From Methylotenera mobilis JLW8 (lineage in GTDB: Bacteria; Pseudomonadota; Gammaproteobacteria; Burkholderiales; Methylophilaceae), in contig NC_012968.1 in assembly GCF_000023705.1 (NCBI RefSeq), positions 372,001-436,000 on the forward strand: 64,000 bases of DNA, read 5' to 3'. The notes under the pieces are model-generated. The model did not search any database, was not told where the DNA came from, and was given only the letters and a program-made list of their open reading frames with translations. Below are positions 1 to 10,497 of the stretch, in pieces; the stretch's first letter is position 1, and each line of letters starts with the position of its first letter. The translations under genes were made by a program, and so were the position numbers.

Positions 1-2
1 CG

Positions 3-1952
3 GCAACCATGGACTGGATGGAGCAAGAGCAAGAGCGTGGTATTACCATTACTTCTGCTGCTACTACCTGCTTCTGGAAAGGTATGGCTGGTCAGTTTGA
101 TCAACATCGCATCAACATTATTGATACCCCAGGCCACGTTGACTTTACAATTGAAGTAGAGCGTTCAATGCGTGTGCTTGACGGTGCATGTATGGTTTAC
201 TGTGCGGTAGGTGGTGTGCAGCCACAATCAGAAACTGTATGGCGTCAAGCTAACAAGTACAAAGTGCCACGTCTAGCGTTCGTTAATAAAATGGACCGTG
301 CTGGTGCTAACTTCTTCAAAGTGTACGATCAAATGCGTGCGCGTTTGAAAGCTAACCCTGTGCCTTTGCAAGTGCCTATCGGTGCTGAAGAGAAATTCGA
401 AGGTGTGGTTGACTTGATCAAGATGAAAGCTATCTTCTGGGATGAAGCATCTCAAGGTATGAAGTTTGATTACCGTGATATTCCTGCTGATCTTCAAGCT
501 GATTGCGACAAATGGCGTGAGAACATGGTTGAAGCTGCTGCTGAAGCCAGTGAAGAGTTGATGAATAAATACCTAGAAGAAGGTGATTTGTCAGAAGCGG
601 ACATCCTTTTAGGTCTGCGTACACGTACTATTGGTTCAGAGATTGTGCCAATGATGTGCGGTTCAGCATTCAAAAACAAAGGTGTGCAAGCGATGTTGGA
701 TAAGGTTATCGAATTGATGCCTGCGCCAACAGATATTCCAGATACTAAAGCTGAAGATGGCGATGGTAATGAAATTCACTTGAAAGCTTCTGATGATGAG
801 AAATTCTCTGCATTAGCGTTCAAGATCATGACAGACCCGTTTGTTGGTCAATTGATTTTCTTCCGCGTGTACTCAGGTGTGGTTAACGCTGGTGATACCG
901 TGTACAACCCAATCAAAGGTAAAAAAGAGCGTATTGGCCGTATCGTGCAGATGCATGCTAATACACGTGAGCCGATTGAAGAGGTTCGTGCTGGCGACAT
1001 CGCGGCTGCAGTAGGTCTGAAAGAGGCAACAACAGGTGATACATTGTGTGCGTTAGGTACAGAAATTATCCTTGAACGTATGGTGTTCCCAGAGCCAGTA
1101 ATTCACGTTGCGGTTGAGCCAAAAACTAAAGCTGACCAAGAGAAAATGGGTGTTGCTTTAAATCGGTTAGCACAAGAAGATCCTTCATTCCGTGTTAAAA
1201 CTGATGAGGAAACTAACCAAACCATTATTTCAGGTATGGGTGAGTTGCACTTGGAGATCTTGGTTGACCGTATGAAACGTGAGTTCAACGTTGAAGCTAA
1301 CGTTGGTGCGCCACAAGTTGCTTACCGTGAAGCGATTAAGAAATCTGTTGAAGTTGAAGGTAAGTTCGTTAAACAATCAGGTGGTAAAGGTCAGTATGGC
1401 CACGTATGGTTGAAAATGGAACCGAATGAAGCTGGTAAAGGCTTTGAGTTCGTTGACCAAATTAAAGGTGGTACTGTGCCGCGTGAATTCATTCCTGCGG
1501 TTGAAAAAGGTCTGCGTGAAACCATTCCTTCAGGTATCTTGGCTGGCTTCCCAGTGGTTGACGTTAAAGTGACTCTGTTTGATGGTTCATACCATGATGT
1601 TGACTCGAACGAGAACGCATTTAAGATGGCAGCATCTATCGGCTTTAAAGATGGTATGCGTAAAGCTGACCCAATCTTGCTTGAGCCTATGATGGCAGTT
1701 GAGGTTGAAACCCCAGAAGATTACATGGGTGACGTAATGGGTGACTTGTCTTCACGCCGCGGTATGATTCAAGGTATGGAAGATAGCCCATCTGGTAAAG
1801 TAATCCGTGCAGAAGTGCCATTGGCAGAGATGTTTGGTTACTCAACTGTTGTGCGTTCATTGTCACAAGGTCGCGCTAGCTACAGCATGGAATTCAAGCA
1901 CTACTCAGAAGCTCCAAGAAACGTGGCTGACGCAATTATTAACAAAAAATAA
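3..1952 (+). CDS. fusA: Elongation factor G (5' end outside window)
   Basis: Translational GTPase that drives ribosomal translocation in the cytoplasm. The frame is open from base 3 and the first ~50 residues, including the P-loop, lie left of the window. Visible motifs are the switch I ERGITI, DTPGH (about residues 39-43 counted from the ATG at 9) and NKMD (93-96), followed by EF-G domains II-V. The end matches full-length EF-G, so this is an edge truncation, not a pseudogene. It is followed after 46 bp by tuf, the usual str-operon order. Identification is certain. Confidence 0.98.
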   Translation, partial: ATMDWMEQEQERGITITSAATTCFWKGMAGQFDQHRINIIDTPGHVDFTIEVERSMRVLDGACMVYCAVGGVQPQSETVWRQANKYKVPRLAFVNKMDRAGANFFKVYDQMRARLKANPVPLQVPIGAEEKFEGVVDLIKMKAIFWDEASQGMKFDYRDIPADLQADCDKWRENMVEAAAEASEELMNKYLEEGDLSEADILLGLRTRTIGSEIVPMMCGSAFKNKGVQAMLDKVIELMPAPTDIPDTKAEDGDGNEIHLKASDDEKFSALAFKIMTDPFVGQLIFFRVYSGVVNAGDTVYNPIKGKKERIGRIVQMHANTREPIEEVRAGDIAAAVGLKEATTGDTLCALGTEIILERMVFPEPVIHVAVEPKTKADQEKMGVALNRLAQEDPSFRVKTDEETNQTIISGMGELHLEILVDRMKREFNVEANVGAPQVAYREAIKKSVEVEGKFVKQSGGKGQYGHVWLKMEPNEAGKGFEFVDQIKGGTVPREFIPAVEKGLRETIPSGILAGFPVVDVKVTLFDGSYHDVDSNENAFKMAASIGFKDGMRKADPILLEPMMAVEVETPEDYMGDVMGDLSSRRGMIQGMEDSPSGKVIRAEVPLAEMFGYSTVVRSLSQGRASYSMEFKHYSEAPRNVADAIINKK

Positions 1953-1998
1953 TTCATTATTACGTATTTAAATAAGTTTAGATAAAAGGACTATAAAG

Positions 1999-3189
1999 AT
2001 GGCAAAAGGTAAATTCGAACGGACCAAGCCGCACGTTAACGTAGGTACAATTGGCCACGTTGACCATGGTAAAACAACACTAACAGCAGCGATCACCACT
2101 GTGTTAACGAAGAAATTTGGCGGCGAAGCAAAAGCTTACGACCAAATTGACGCGGCACCAGAAGAAAAAGCACGTGGTATTACCATTAACACAGCACACG
2201 TTGAGTACGAGACAGCAAACCGTCACTACGCACACGTTGACTGCCCAGGCCATGCTGACTATGTTAAAAACATGATTACTGGCGCTGCTCAAATGGACGG
2301 TGCTATTCTAGTATGTTCAGCAGCTGACGGTCCTATGCCACAAACACGTGAGCACATCCTGTTGGCACGTCAAGTTGGCGTACCATACATCGTTGTATTC
2401 TTAAACAAAGCTGACATGGTTGATGACGCTGAGTTGTTAGAGCTAGTTGAAATGGAAGTGCGTGACCTGTTGTCTAAATATGACTTCCCAGGCGACGACA
2501 CACCAATCGTTAAAGGCTCAGCTAAACTAGCGCTAGAAGGTGACCAATCACCAATCGGCGAACCAGCAATCTTTGCATTAGCTGACGCACTAGACAGCTA
2601 CATCCCAATGCCAGAGCGCGCTGTTGACGGCACATTCTTGATGCCAGTTGAAGACGTATTCTCAATCTCAGGTCGTGGTACAGTTGTGACTGGCCGTATT
2701 GAGCGTGGTATTGTTAAAGTGGGTGACGAGATCGAAATCGTTGGTCTAAAAGACACACTAAAAACAACCTGTACAGGCGTGGAAATGTTCCGTAAATTAC
2801 TAGACCAAGGTATGGCTGGTGATAACGTGGGTGTATTGCTACGTGGTACAAAACGTGAAGAAATTGAACGTGGTCAAGTATTGGCTAAAGCTGGTTCTAT
2901 CAAACCACACACAAAATTCACAGCAGAAATCTACGTGTTGGGTAAAGATGAAGGTGGTCGTCACACACCATTCTTCCAAGGTTACCGTCCACAATTCTAC
3001 TTCCGTACGACAGACGTAACTGGCGCAGTTGAATTGCCAGCAGGTACAGAAATGGTAATGCCAGGTGACAACGTATCAATCACAGTAACATTGATTGCAC
3101 CAATCGCGATGGAAGAAGGCTTACGCTTCGCTATCCGTGAAGGTGGTCGTACTGTTGGTGCTGGTGTTGTAGCTAAGATTATCGAGTAA
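1999..3189 (+). CDS. tuf: Elongation factor Tu
   Basis: GTPase that delivers aminoacyl-tRNA to the ribosome. It has 396 aa, the normal bacterial length. The N-terminus carries GHVDHGKT (residues 19-26), then DCPGH (~81-85) and NKAD (~136-139), followed by the two beta-barrel domains. A purine-rich ribosome site (AAAGGA) precedes the ATG. It is the last str-operon gene and is separated from rpsJ by a strong hairpin terminator. Betaproteobacteria usually carry a second tuf copy elsewhere, so tufA or tufB cannot be assigned from this window. Confidence 0.98.
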   Translation: MAKGKFERTKPHVNVGTIGHVDHGKTTLTAAITTVLTKKFGGEAKAYDQIDAAPEEKARGITINTAHVEYETANRHYAHVDCPGHADYVKNMITGAAQMDGAILVCSAADGPMPQTREHILLARQVGVPYIVVFLNKADMVDDAELLELVEMEVRDLLSKYDFPGDDTPIVKGSAKLALEGDQSPIGEPAIFALADALDSYIPMPERAVDGTFLMPVEDVFSISGRGTVVTGRIERGIVKVGDEIEIVGLKDTLKTTCTGVEMFRKLLDQGMAGDNVGVLLRGTKREEIERGQVLAKAGSIKPHTKFTAEIYVLGKDEGGRHTPFFQGYRPQFYFRTTDVTGAVELPAGTEMVMPGDNVSITVTLIAPIAMEEGLRFAIREGGRTVGAGVVAKIIE

Positions 3190-3205
3190 TTTTTGTAGTT
3201 AAATC

Positions 3206-3240
3206 AAACGGCAGGGTGAACCCTGCCGTTTCGCTCTTTT
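3206..3240 (+). terminator. Intrinsic terminator after tuf
   Basis: A perfect 11-bp inverted repeat (AAACGGCAGGG / CCCTGCCGTTT) around a TGAA tetraloop is followed by a pyrimidine-rich CGCTCTTTT. It ends just before the rpsJ ribosome-binding site. It probably ends str-operon transcripts, possibly with partial read-through into rpsJ, because no convincing promoter lies between it and rpsJ. Confidence 0.8.
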
Positions 3241-3255
3241 GAAAGGCAGTAAAAA

Positions 3256-3564
3256 ATGACAAACCAAAAAATCCGTATCCGTCTTAAAGCATTTGATTAT
3301 CGTTTGATTGATCAATCAGCTCAAGAAATCGTAGAAACTGCCAAGCGTACCGGCGCTGTTGTTAAGGGTCCAGTACCATTACCAACACGTATCGAGCGTT
3401 TTGATATTCTGCGCTCACCACACGTAAATAAAACTTCACGTGACCAATTCGAAATCCGTACCCATCAACGTTTAATGGACATCGTGGATCCTACTGATAA
3501 AACAGTGGATGCATTAATGAAATTAGATTTGCCTGCTGGTGTGGATGTTGAAATTAAGTTGTAA
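3256..3564 (+). CDS. rpsJ: 30S ribosomal protein S10 (NusE)
   Basis: Small-subunit protein, also the NusE subunit of transcription antitermination complexes. It has 102 aa, with the typical [16 protein letters not shown] start and the conserved PLPT loop region around residues 38-41. The GAAAGG ribosome site is 9 nt before the ATG. It is isolated from rplC by a 117-bp gap that carries its own promoter, so rpsJ can be expressed apart from the rest of the S10 operon. Confidence 0.98.
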   Translation: MTNQKIRIRLKAFDYRLIDQSAQEIVETAKRTGAVVKGPVPLPTRIERFDILRSPHVNKTSRDQFEIRTHQRLMDIVDPTDKTVDALMKLDLPAGVDVEIKL

Positions 3565-3586
3565 AAACTTAAGTAGTAAAATCTAG

Positions 3587-3615
3587 TTGTAAAAAAAATG
3601 GAGGTTGGGTATAAT
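3587..3615 (+). promoter_or_regulatory. Sigma70-type promoter upstream of rplC
   Basis: TTGTAA (3587-3592) and a consensus TATAAT (3610-3615) are separated by exactly 17 bp. The predicted start is near 3622, about 60 nt before rplC. The leader contains a short hairpin, AAGTCG (3632-3637) pairing with CGACTT (3650-3655), followed by a T-run, which could act as an attenuator. The spacing and -10 match are seen directly; function is inferred. Confidence 0.7.
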
Positions 3616-3631
3616 CCGGCCTCTTTCACAG

Positions 3632-3658
3632 AAGTCGGTCAATTGTAATCGACTTTTT
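3632..3658 (+). promoter_or_regulatory. Putative attenuator hairpin in the rplC leader
   Basis: A 6-bp stem (AAGTCG/CGACTT) with a 12-nt loop runs directly into TTTTT, between the TATAAT promoter and rplC. In E. coli ribosomal protein L4 regulates the S10 operon through a leader; this hairpin is much smaller and the analogy is only a suggestion. Confidence 0.35.
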
Positions 3659-3681
3659 AACTAAAATATAAGGAAACGATC

Positions 3682-4332
3682 ATGAGCTTAGGGCTTATTG
3701 GTCGCAAAGTGGGTATGACCCGCGTGTTTACTGAGGATGGCGCAAGCGTTCCAGTAACCGTGTTGGAAGTTGTACCTAACCGCGTGACACAGATCAAGAC
3801 GACCGCAAGCGATGGCTACACTGGCCTTCAAGTAGCTTACGGCACACGTCGTGCCAGCCGTATCAACAAAGCATTGACTGGGCATTATGCTAAGTCAGGT
3901 TCTGCTGCAGGTGCTGGTATTCATGAATTCTCAGTCGGTGACGACGTTTTAGCTAATTACACGCCTGGTGCAAATATCACTGTTGATATTTTTCAAGCGG
4001 GTCAAAAAGTTGACGTTACTGGCACATCTTTAGGTAAAGGCTTTGCTGGCGCAATTAAACGCCATCACTTTAGCTCTAACCGCGCATCTCACGGTAACTC
4101 ACGTTCACATAACGTACCTGGTTCTATCGGTATGGCGCAAGATCCTGGTCGCGTTTTCCCAGGTAAGCGTATGCCTGGTCACTTGGGTGCAGTTAAAGTA
4201 ACTACACAGAACTTAGAAATCGTTCGTGTAGACGTTGAGCGCAACCTATTGTTGATTAAAGGTGCTATCCCTGGCTCTAAAGGTGGCGACGTTGTAGTAC
4301 GTCCAGCCATTAAAGTGAAAGGGGTTAAATAA
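3682..4332 (+). CDS. rplC: 50S ribosomal protein L3
   Basis: Large-subunit assembly protein, 216 aa. It begins with the typical [15 protein letters not shown] stretch and carries the [20 protein letters not shown] extended loop that reaches the peptidyl transferase centre. The Gln at the [13 protein letters not shown] site is the residue often methylated by PrmB. AAGGA lies 7 nt upstream of the ATG. The stop codon shares one base with the rplD start, implying translational coupling. Confidence 0.98.
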   Translation: MSLGLIGRKVGMTRVFTEDGASVPVTVLEVVPNRVTQIKTTASDGYTGLQVAYGTRRASRINKALTGHYAKSGSAAGAGIHEFSVGDDVLANYTPGANITVDIFQAGQKVDVTGTSLGKGFAGAIKRHHFSSNRASHGNSRSHNVPGSIGMAQDPGRVFPGKRMPGHLGAVKVTTQNLEIVRVDVERNLLLIKGAIPGSKGGDVVVRPAIKVKGVK

Positions 4333-4958
4333 TGGAACTTAAGTTAATAGATAAAAATGGTAAGCCAGCTAAAAAAGGCGTGACTGTATCTGAAGGTACA
4401 TTTGGTCGCGAATTTAATGAAGCTTTGGTGCACCAAGTTGTTGTTGGTTACATGGCAAATGCCCGTACTGCTACACGTGCTCAAAAGGGCCGTGACACAG
4501 TTGCGCATACGACCCATAAACCTTACGCGCAAAAAGGTACTGGTAACGCTCGTTCAGGTATGAGCTCAAGCCCTATCTGGCGTGGAGGTGGTCGTGCATT
4601 CCCTAACTCACCTAATGAAAACTTCAGCCATAAGGTTAACCGTAAGGCTTACCGTGCTGGTATGCAAACTATCTTGTCAGAATTAGTTCGTCAAGACCGT
4701 TTAAGCGTAGTTGAAGAGTTTTCTGTTGATACGCCTAAAACTAAGGCGTTGGCAGAGAAAGTCAAGGGTATGGGTTATGCAGGTGGCGTGTTAGTGCTAA
4801 CTGATAGCTTTAACGAGAACTTATATTTATCTTCACGTAACTTAACTAACGTAATGGTGGTTGAAGCGCAATTTGCTGACCCAGTTAGTTTGGTACGTTT
4901 CCCTAATGTAGTTGCTACTGAGGGTGCAGTGAAGAAGCTTGAGGAGATGTTAGCATGA
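4332..4958 (+). CDS. rplD: 50S ribosomal protein L4
   Basis: Large-subunit protein, 208 aa, and in many bacteria the autogenous regulator of the S10 operon. The tunnel-lining loop is recognisable around the KGTGNARSG and [12 protein letters not shown] stretches. It starts within the rplC stop (TAATG), and its own TGA overlaps the rplW start. All three overlaps favour coupled translation of rplC, rplD and rplW. Confidence 0.98.
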   Translation: MELKLIDKNGKPAKKGVTVSEGTFGREFNEALVHQVVVGYMANARTATRAQKGRDTVAHTTHKPYAQKGTGNARSGMSSSPIWRGGGRAFPNSPNENFSHKVNRKAYRAGMQTILSELVRQDRLSVVEEFSVDTPKTKALAEKVKGMGYAGGVLVLTDSFNENLYLSSRNLTNVMVVEAQFADPVSLVRFPNVVATEGAVKKLEEMLA

Positions 4959-5269
4959 TGAACGCTATTACTAAAACTCAAGATCGTTTGTTACAAGTAA
5001 TTTTAGCTCCGCAAATTACTGAAAAAGCAACTTACATTGCTGACAAACATCAGCAAATCGCATTCAAAGTGCGTACTGATGCTACTAAACCAGAAATCAA
5101 AGCAGCTGTTGAGCTTGTTTTTAATGTTGAAGTGGCTAGTGTTGCTGTAATTAATGTTGGCGGCAAAACTAAACGCGCTGGCAAAAATTTAGGCAAGCGT
5201 AAAGACTGGAAAAAAGCTTATGTTAGCTTGAAGCCAGGCCAAGAAATTAACTTCGCAGCGGGCGAATAA
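4958..5269 (+). CDS. rplW: 50S ribosomal protein L23
   Basis: Large-subunit protein at the tunnel exit, where SRP and trigger factor dock. It has 103 aa from this ATG. An adjacent in-frame ATG at 4955 is also possible; I prefer 4958 because the TGATG overlap with rplD is typical. The core [16 protein letters not shown] and the C-terminal [11 protein letters not shown] segment are characteristic. Confidence 0.96.
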   Translation: MNAITKTQDRLLQVILAPQITEKATYIADKHQQIAFKVRTDATKPEIKAAVELVFNVEVASVAVINVGGKTKRAGKNLGKRKDWKKAYVSLKPGQEINFAAGE

Positions 5270-5280
5270 GGAGAGAAGAT

Positions 5281-6114
5281 ATGGCATTAGTTAAAGTCAA
5301 ACCAACTTCCCCCGGCCGTCGTGGTGTACTAAAGGTGGTAACACCTGATTTGTACAAGGGTAAACCTCACGCACCGCTGTTGGAAAGTCAAAGCAAAAAC
5401 GCTGGCCGTAATAACAACGGTCACATTACTACACGTCACCAAGGTGGTGGTCATAAGCAACATTATCGCTTGATCGATTTCCGTCGTAATAAAGATGGTA
5501 TCCCAGCGAAAGTTGAGCATATTGAATACGATCCAAACCGCACTGCGCACATCGCTTTGTTGTGCTACGCAGACGGTGAACGTCGTTACATCATTGCTCC
5601 ACGCGGTATCGCTGCTGGTGCACAATTGATCAGTGGTTCAGATGCGCCTATTAAAGTAGGTAATGCAATGCCATTGCGCAATATCCCGGTTGGTAGCACG
5701 ATCCATTGTATCGAGTTGCAACCAGGTAAAGGTGCTCAGTTGGCGCGTTCAGCAGGTACTTCTGTGCAATTGCTTGCACGTGAAGGCAGCTACGCTCAAT
5801 TACGTTTGCGTTCAGGCGAAGTTCGTCGCGTACACGTTGACTGCAAAGCAACTTTAGGTGAAGTGGGTAATGAAGAGCATTCACTACGTTCAATTGGTAA
5901 AGCTGGTGCGATGCGCTGGCGTGGTGTTCGCCCAACCGTTCGCGGTGTGGTGATGAACCCGGTTGATCACCCTCACGGTGGTGGTGAAGGTAAAACAGCT
6001 GCTGGTATGAATCCAGTGAGCCCATGGGGTGTTAAAACTAAGGGTTACCGTACACGTAGTAGCAAACGTACGGATAATATGCGCGTTAGTCGTCGTCCAA
6101 GGAATGTAAGGTAA
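5281..6114 (+). CDS. rplB: 50S ribosomal protein L2
   Basis: Essential large-subunit protein near the peptidyl transferase centre, 277 aa, of normal length. Diagnostic stretches are [13 protein letters not shown] at the N-terminus, [19 protein letters not shown], and the C-terminal [16 protein letters not shown] that carries the conserved His. A strong GGAGAG ribosome site lies 6-7 nt upstream. It is followed after 4 bp by rpsS. Confidence 0.98.
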   Translation: MALVKVKPTSPGRRGVLKVVTPDLYKGKPHAPLLESQSKNAGRNNNGHITTRHQGGGHKQHYRLIDFRRNKDGIPAKVEHIEYDPNRTAHIALLCYADGERRYIIAPRGIAAGAQLISGSDAPIKVGNAMPLRNIPVGSTIHCIELQPGKGAQLARSAGTSVQLLAREGSYAQLRLRSGEVRRVHVDCKATLGEVGNEEHSLRSIGKAGAMRWRGVRPTVRGVVMNPVDHPHGGGEGKTAAGMNPVSPWGVKTKGYRTRSSKRTDNMRVSRRPRNVR

Positions 6115-6118
6115 TCAT

Positions 6119-6394
6119 ATGGCACGTTCACTTAAAAAAGGTCCATTTATTGATGGTCATTTGGCGAAAAAAGTAGAAGTTGCTGCGGCAACTCGCGATC
6201 GTAAACCAATTAAAACTTGGTCACGTCGCTCTACGATTTTCCCAGATTTTATCGGTCTTACTATTGCGATTCACAATGGTAAACAACACATTCCAGTGTT
6301 GATTTCTGAAAACATGGTTGGTCACAAGCTTGGTGAGTTTGCGTTAACACGTACATTCAAAGGGCATGCAGCTGACAAGAAAGCTAAGAAGTAG
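6119..6394 (+). CDS. rpsS: 30S ribosomal protein S19
   Basis: Small-subunit head protein that pairs with S13, 91 aa. It has the classic [10 protein letters not shown] start and the [21 protein letters not shown] core. It sits between rplB and rplV in the canonical S10 order, with a 4-bp gap to rplB and a 10-bp gap to rplV. Confidence 0.98.
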   Translation: MARSLKKGPFIDGHLAKKVEVAAATRDRKPIKTWSRRSTIFPDFIGLTIAIHNGKQHIPVLISENMVGHKLGEFALTRTFKGHAADKKAKK

Positions 6395-6404
6395 GAGCTG
6401 AATT

Positions 6405-6734
6405 ATGCAAGTATCTGCAATATTAAAAGGTGTGCATCTTTCTCCGCAAAAAGCTAGATTGGTTGCTGACCTTGTTCGTGGCAAAAAAGTTGATCACGCA
6501 CTTAACATCTTGAACTTCACACCTAAAAAAGGTGCTGAGATCATCAAGAAAGTTGTTGAGTCTGCGATCGCTAACGCTGAACATAACAATGGGGCTGATA
6601 TCGACGAATTGAAAGTTACTTCAATTTATGTTGATAAAGGCATTGTGTTGAAACGTATTCGCCCACGTGCAAAAGGTCGCGCTGGTCGTATTACTAAACC
6701 AACCTGTCACATTCATGTGACTGTCGGTAACTAA
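6405..6734 (+). CDS. rplV: 50S ribosomal protein L22
   Basis: Large-subunit protein whose long hairpin lines the exit tunnel, 109 aa. The hairpin tip region [13 protein letters not shown] and the N-terminal [16 protein letters not shown] stretch are diagnostic. An AGGAG ribosome site precedes the ATG. It is in the canonical position between rpsS and rpsC. Confidence 0.98.
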   Translation: MQVSAILKGVHLSPQKARLVADLVRGKKVDHALNILNFTPKKGAEIIKKVVESAIANAEHNNGADIDELKVTSIYVDKGIVLKRIRPRAKGRAGRITKPTCHIHVTVGN

Positions 6735-6743
6735 GGGACAATC

Positions 6744-7466
6744 ATGGGTCAGAAAATTAATCCAATTGGTTTCCGTCTGAGCGTTCAAAAGAACTGGGCC
6801 TCACGTTGGTATGCCAATAGTAAGAACTTCCCTGCGATGTTGCAAAGCGACATCAAAGTGCGCGAGTTTTTGAATAAGAAACTAGCAAGTGCTGCAGTTA
6901 GTCGTATCATGATTGAGCGCCCAGCTAAAAATGCAAAAATCACTATTTACAGTGCACGTCCAGGCGTTGTTATCGGTAAAAAAGGTGAAGACATTGAGTC
7001 ATTGCGTTCTTCATTACAAGGTTTGATGGGCGTTCCAGTTCATTTGAACATTGAAGAAGTGCGTAAGCCAGAGCTTGATGCTACTTTGATTGCACAATCA
7101 ATTGCGCAACAACTTGAAAAACGTGTGATGTTCCGCCGTGCCATGAAGCGTGCAATGCAAAATGCAATGCGCTTAGGTGCACAAGGTATCAAGATCATGA
7201 GTTCAGGTCGTTTGAACGGTATTGAGATTGCACGTACCGAATGGTACCGTGAAGGCCGTGTGCCACTACATACATTGCGTGCTGACATTGATTACGGTGT
7301 GGCTGAAGCTTCAACTACATACGGTATCATCGGTATCAAAGTATGGGTGTTCAAAGGTGAAATTTTTGCAGGTAATGCTCAAGCCGCGCAAGCTGCTGTA
7401 GCACCAGCTGCAGAACCTGAAAAAAGAGTAAGAAAGGCGAGGGCTAAAGATGCTACAACCGTCTAG
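6744..7466 (+). CDS. rpsC: 30S ribosomal protein S3
   Basis: Small-subunit head protein at the mRNA entry site, 240 aa. The KH-domain signature [11 protein letters not shown] is near residues 73-83, and the second domain ends with [12 protein letters not shown] basic, Ala-rich tail follows. Its last 17 bases overlap the start of rplP, a common feature of this operon. Confidence 0.98.
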   Translation: MGQKINPIGFRLSVQKNWASRWYANSKNFPAMLQSDIKVREFLNKKLASAAVSRIMIERPAKNAKITIYSARPGVVIGKKGEDIESLRSSLQGLMGVPVHLNIEEVRKPELDATLIAQSIAQQLEKRVMFRRAMKRAMQNAMRLGAQGIKIMSSGRLNGIEIARTEWYREGRVPLHTLRADIDYGVAEASTTYGIIGIKVWVFKGEIFAGNAQAAQAAVAPAAEPEKRVRKARAKDATTV

Positions 7467-7866
7467 ACAAAAATACCGTAAGATGCAAAAAGGCCGTAAT
7501 AAAGGCATTGCAACTACGGGTAATAAAGTAAGTTTTGGTGATTTCGGTTTAAAAGCGGTAGGTCGTGGTCGTTTGACAGCACGTCAAATTGAAGCGGCAC
7601 GTCGCGTGATGACTCGTCACATTAAACGTGGTGGTCGTGTATGGATTCGTATTTTCCCTGACCAACCAATTTCTAAAAAACCTGCAGAAGTACGTATGGG
7701 TAACGGTAAAGGTAGTACAGAGTACTACGTAGCTCAAATCCAACCAGGTAAAATGTTATACGAGATGGACGGTGTTAGTGAAGAGCTAGCACGTGAAGCG
7801 TTCCGTTTGGCTGCTGCTAAGCTACCAATCGAGACGACATTCATGACTCGCCAACTTGGTAGTTAA
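7450..7866 (+). CDS. rplP: 50S ribosomal protein L16
   Basis: Large-subunit protein contacting the A-site tRNA region, 138 aa. The start [18 protein letters not shown] matches L16 and fixes the ATG inside rpsC. The C-terminal [15 protein letters not shown] is typical. An Arg in the [11 protein letters not shown] segment corresponds to the residue hydroxylated in E. coli L16. The next gene, rpmC, begins 17 bp downstream. Confidence 0.98.
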   Translation: MLQPSRQKYRKMQKGRNKGIATTGNKVSFGDFGLKAVGRGRLTARQIEAARRVMTRHIKRGGRVWIRIFPDQPISKKPAEVRMGNGKGSTEYYVAQIQPGKMLYEMDGVSEELAREAFRLAAAKLPIETTFMTRQLGS

Positions 7867-7882
7867 GGACAAGGAAGCTAAT

Positions 7883-8077
7883 ATGAAAGCAACCGATTTA
7901 AGAGCAAAAAGCGTTGATGAGCTAAATGCAGAGTTGATTGAATTGCGCCGTGCACAATTCTCTCTACGTATGCAATTGGCTACTCAGCAATTAAATAAAG
8001 TAGATCAGCTAGGTAAAGTACGCAAAGATGTAGCGCGTGTTAAGACTGTGTTAGCTGAGAAAGCAAAGCAGGCATAA
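7883..8077 (+). CDS. rpmC: 50S ribosomal protein L29
   Basis: Small helical protein at the tunnel exit, 64 aa from this ATG. The open frame extends upstream to a GTG at 7856, but that would overlap rplP and add residues absent from L29; the ATG at 7883, preceded by AAGGA, gives the standard [10 protein letters not shown] start. It is followed one base later by rpsQ. Confidence 0.97.
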   Translation: MKATDLRAKSVDELNAELIELRRAQFSLRMQLATQQLNKVDQLGKVRKDVARVKTVLAEKAKQA

Positions 8078-8078
8078 T

Positions 8079-8324
8079 ATGACCGATACAACAAAAGTAG
8101 TACGTAGTCTTACTGGTCGTGTAGTTAGCGACAAGATGGACAAAACTGTTACTGTGTTAGTTGAGCGTAAAGTTAAACATCCTTTGATTGGTAAAGTGGT
8201 TCGTCAGTCTAAGAAGTTTCACGCGCACGATGAAACAAACAGTTGTAAAGAAGGTGATTTGGTGACTATCGTTGAAAGTCGTCCATTATCAAAAACTAAA
8301 ACTTGGGTTGTTAAACAGGCCTAA
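8079..8324 (+). CDS. rpsQ: 30S ribosomal protein S17
   Basis: Primary 16S-binding protein with an OB fold, 81 aa. [23 protein letters not shown] and the [16 protein letters not shown] tail are diagnostic. It is the last gene of the S10 operon, followed by a strong terminator hairpin and then a separate promoter for the spc operon. Confidence 0.98.
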   Translation: MTDTTKVVRSLTGRVVSDKMDKTVTVLVERKVKHPLIGKVVRQSKKFHAHDETNSCKEGDLVTIVESRPLSKTKTWVVKQA

Positions 8325-8331
8325 GTTTGAT

Positions 8332-8372
8332 AATTACGCAATTACCGTTAAAAGTAATTGCGTAATTGTTTT
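8332..8372 (+). terminator. Intrinsic terminator after rpsQ
   Basis: A perfect 14-bp stem (AATTACGCAATTAC / GTAATTGCGTAATT) with an 8-nt loop is followed by GTTTTAA. It separates the S10 and spc operons. Its right arm also supplies the -35 element of the next promoter. Confidence 0.75.
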
Positions 8373-8386
8373 AAGCTGTATATAAT
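8358..8386 (+). promoter_or_regulatory. Sigma70-type promoter of the spc operon
   Basis: TTGCGT (8358-8363) and consensus TATAAT (8381-8386) are spaced by 17 bp. The -35 lies inside the right arm of the rpsQ terminator, so the two elements overlap physically. The predicted start is near 8393, giving a leader of ~130 nt before rplN. Confidence 0.65.
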
Positions 8387-8392
8387 GTTTTG

Positions 8393-8524
8393 TTTTTCGG
8401 CGAGCGACTTTCATAAGTCATAAAGCTCTCGCCCCAATACTGACCGTGGTCTGTCGGCCGACATAGTTTTTTAACTATAAATGGCCGGTGTTGGTTTTTA
8501 CGGATTAAGTTGGAGATTACTCTC
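8393..8524 (+). promoter_or_regulatory. Structured leader upstream of rplN
   Basis: The ~130-nt leader can fold into at least two helices. The first is GGCGAG (8400-8405) pairing with CTCGCC, with an inner GACTT/AAGTC hairpin. The second brings CGGCCGACATAGTT together with AACTATAAATGGCCG. I recognise no known ribosomal-protein leader family. The position, between promoter and first gene of the spc operon, suggests autogenous control, which is inference. Confidence 0.45.
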
Positions 8525-8893
8525 ATGATTCAAATGCAATCTCGGCTAGAAGTTGCCGACAACACTGGTGCGCGCTCTGTGCAATGCATCAAGGTGTTAG
8601 GTGGTTCTAAACGTCGTTACGCTGGTATTGGCGATATCATTAAGGTTAGCATCAAAGATGCTGCGCCTCGTGGTCGCGTTAAAAAAGGCGAAGTGTACAG
8701 TGCGGTTGTTGTGCGTACTGCTAAAGGTGTTCGTCGTCCAGACGGCTCTTTGGTTAAGTTCGACGGTAATGCAGCTGTGTTGTTAAATAACAAGCTCGAA
8801 CCGATTGGCACACGTATTTTTGGGCCAGTGACTCGTGAATTACGTTCAGAAAAATTCATGAAAATCGTTTCACTAGCGCCAGAAGTTTTGTAG
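8525..8893 (+). CDS. rplN: 50S ribosomal protein L14
   Basis: Large-subunit interface protein, 122 aa. The start [17 protein letters not shown] fixes the ATG at 8525, although the frame extends five codons upstream to a TTG. The core [15 protein letters not shown] is typical. It is the first gene of the spc operon and is preceded by its own promoter and leader. Confidence 0.98.
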   Translation: MIQMQSRLEVADNTGARSVQCIKVLGGSKRRYAGIGDIIKVSIKDAAPRGRVKKGEVYSAVVVRTAKGVRRPDGSLVKFDGNAAVLLNNKLEPIGTRIFGPVTRELRSEKFMKIVSLAPEVL

Positions 8894-8901
8894 GAGCTCA
8901 C

Positions 8902-9219
8902 ATGAATAAAATTCGCAAGGGTGATCAAGTCATCCTGAATACAGGTAAAGATAAAGGCAAGCAAGGTACAGTGTTAAGTATTCTTGAGTCAGGTCACGTT
9001 GTTGTAGAGGGTCTTAACCTAGTTAAGAAACATGCAAAACCTAACCCGATGAAGGGTATCGCTGGTGGCATTATTGCTAAAGAGATGCCGATTGACATCT
9101 CAAACGTTGCTTTATTTAACAGTGCGACCCAAAAAGGTGATCGCGTAGGCTTTAAGACATTAGAAGATGGTCGCAAAATTCGCGTATTCAAATCTAATGG
9201 CGAAGCAGTTGACGCATAG
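8902..9219 (+). CDS. rplX: 50S ribosomal protein L24
   Basis: Assembly initiator protein of the large subunit, 105 aa. It contains the KOW motif ([18 protein letters not shown], residues ~7-24) and the HAKPNP segment. A GGAGCT ribosome site precedes the ATG. It lies between rplN and rplE in the standard spc order. Confidence 0.98.
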   Translation: MNKIRKGDQVILNTGKDKGKQGTVLSILESGHVVVEGLNLVKKHAKPNPMKGIAGGIIAKEMPIDISNVALFNSATQKGDRVGFKTLEDGRKIRVFKSNGEAVDA

Positions 9220-9227
9220 GAAGAATA

Positions 9228-9767
9228 ATGGCGCGTTTAAAACAATACTATAAAGACTCAGTTGTTAAGTCATTGACTGAGCAATTTGGTTACACTTCAG
9301 TGATGCAAGTGCCTCGCATCGAAAAAATCACCCTGAACATGGGTGTTGGTGAGGCTGTTGCTGACAAGAAAGTGATGGAGCATGCTGTTGGTGATATGGA
9401 GAAAATTGCTGGTCAAAAAGCAATCGTAACCAAAGCTAAGAAATCAGTGGCTTCATTTAAAATTCGTGATGACTATCCTGTTGGATGTAAAGTTACTTTG
9501 CGTCGTGAACGCATGTACGAGTTTTTGGATCGCTTGGTAACAGTAGCTATTCCTCGTATCCGTGACTTCCGTGGTATTTCTGCTAAATCTTTTGATGGCC
9601 GTGGTAACTACAACATGGGCGTTAAAGAGCAGATCATTTTCCCTGAGATTGAATACGATAAAATCGACGCAATCCGTGGGATGAATATCACTATTACAAC
9701 TACTGCGAAAACTGATGAAGAAGCAAAAGCATTACTTGCTGCATTCAGTTTCCCTTTCAGAGGTTAA
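9228..9767 (+). CDS. rplE: 50S ribosomal protein L5
   Basis: 5S-rRNA-binding protein of the central protuberance, 179 aa. Diagnostic stretches include [32 protein letters not shown] and the [18 protein letters not shown] motif. It ends 3 bp before rpsN. In E. coli the rplE start is the S8 feedback target; I did not identify that structure here. Confidence 0.98.
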   Translation: MARLKQYYKDSVVKSLTEQFGYTSVMQVPRIEKITLNMGVGEAVADKKVMEHAVGDMEKIAGQKAIVTKAKKSVASFKIRDDYPVGCKVTLRRERMYEFLDRLVTVAIPRIRDFRGISAKSFDGRGNYNMGVKEQIIFPEIEYDKIDAIRGMNITITTTAKTDEEAKALLAAFSFPFRG

Positions 9768-9770
9768 GAT

Positions 9771-10076
9771 ATGGCTAAAACCTGTATGACAGAGCGCGAA
9801 ATCAAACGTCGCGCAACTGTAAGTAAATTTGCTGCAAAACGTGCGGCACTTGAAGCTGCAATGAACGATGTTAATGCTACTGCTGAAAGTCGTTTTGAAG
9901 CGCGTATGAAATTCCAAGCGCTTCCACGTAACTCAAGCCCAGTGCGCCTACGTAATCGTTGTGCTTTGACTGGTCGCCCACGTGGTGTGTTTAGTAAATT
10001 TGGTATTGCGCGTAGTAAATTGCGCGATTTAATGATGAGTGGCCAAGTGCCAGGCGTCACCAAAGCTAGCTGGTAA
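9771..10076 (+). CDS. rpsN: 30S ribosomal protein S14 (zinc-free form)
   Basis: Small-subunit head protein, 101 aa, the long form that lacks the CxxC...CxxC zinc ribbon. The C-terminal half ([27 protein letters not shown]) is typical. It sits between rplE and rpsH. Confidence 0.97.
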   Translation: MAKTCMTEREIKRRATVSKFAAKRAALEAAMNDVNATAESRFEARMKFQALPRNSSPVRLRNRCALTGRPRGVFSKFGIARSKLRDLMMSGQVPGVTKASW

Positions 10077-10091
10077 TAGGGGAATAGATCT

Positions 10092-10487
10092 ATGAGTATG
10101 AGTGATCCAATTGCCGATATGTTAACCCGTATCCGCAATGCGCAGATGGTTAATAAAGCGGTTGTAACTATGCCTTCTTCTAATGTTAAGTCAGCTATTG
10201 CTAGCGTTCTTAAAGATGAAGGTTACATCGAAGACTTTGCTGTGCAAACAGAAGGTAATAAAGCAACGTTAAACATTAGTCTTAAATATTACGCAGGTCG
10301 TCCAGTTATTGAACGCATCCAACGTGTAAGTAAGCCTGGTTTACGTGTGTACAAAGGAAGCCAAGAGATTCCTAAAGTAATGAATGGCCTTGGTGTGACA
10401 ATTATGTCTACATCTAAGGGTGTAATGACAGATCGTAAAGCACAGGCTGCCGGTATCGGTGGTGAAGTGCTGTGCGTAGTGGCTTAA
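10092..10487 (+). CDS. rpsH: 30S ribosomal protein S8
   Basis: Primary 16S-binding protein and, in E. coli, the spc-operon repressor. It has 131 aa with the start [18 protein letters not shown] and the C-terminal [13 protein letters not shown]...GGEVLC signature. The ATG at 10092 is preferred over the internal one at 10098 because related proteins start MSMSDP. It is followed by rplF after 10 bp. Confidence 0.98.
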   Translation: MSMSDPIADMLTRIRNAQMVNKAVVTMPSSNVKSAIASVLKDEGYIEDFAVQTEGNKATLNISLKYYAGRPVIERIQRVSKPGLRVYKGSQEIPKVMNGLGVTIMSTSKGVMTDRKAQAAGIGGEVLCVVA

Positions 10488-10497
10488 GGAGAAGCAA

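Noticed and set aside
1-1952. fusA as a truncated pseudogene
   Set aside because: The frame is open to the window edge, so the missing N-terminus is outside the window.
5651-6025. 124-aa minus-strand ORF inside rplB
   Set aside because: Antisense shadow of a certain ribosomal protein gene with no family features.
9764-10138. 124-aa minus-strand ORF across rpsN and rpsH
   Set aside because: Lies wholly opposite conserved genes and has the composition of an antisense frame.
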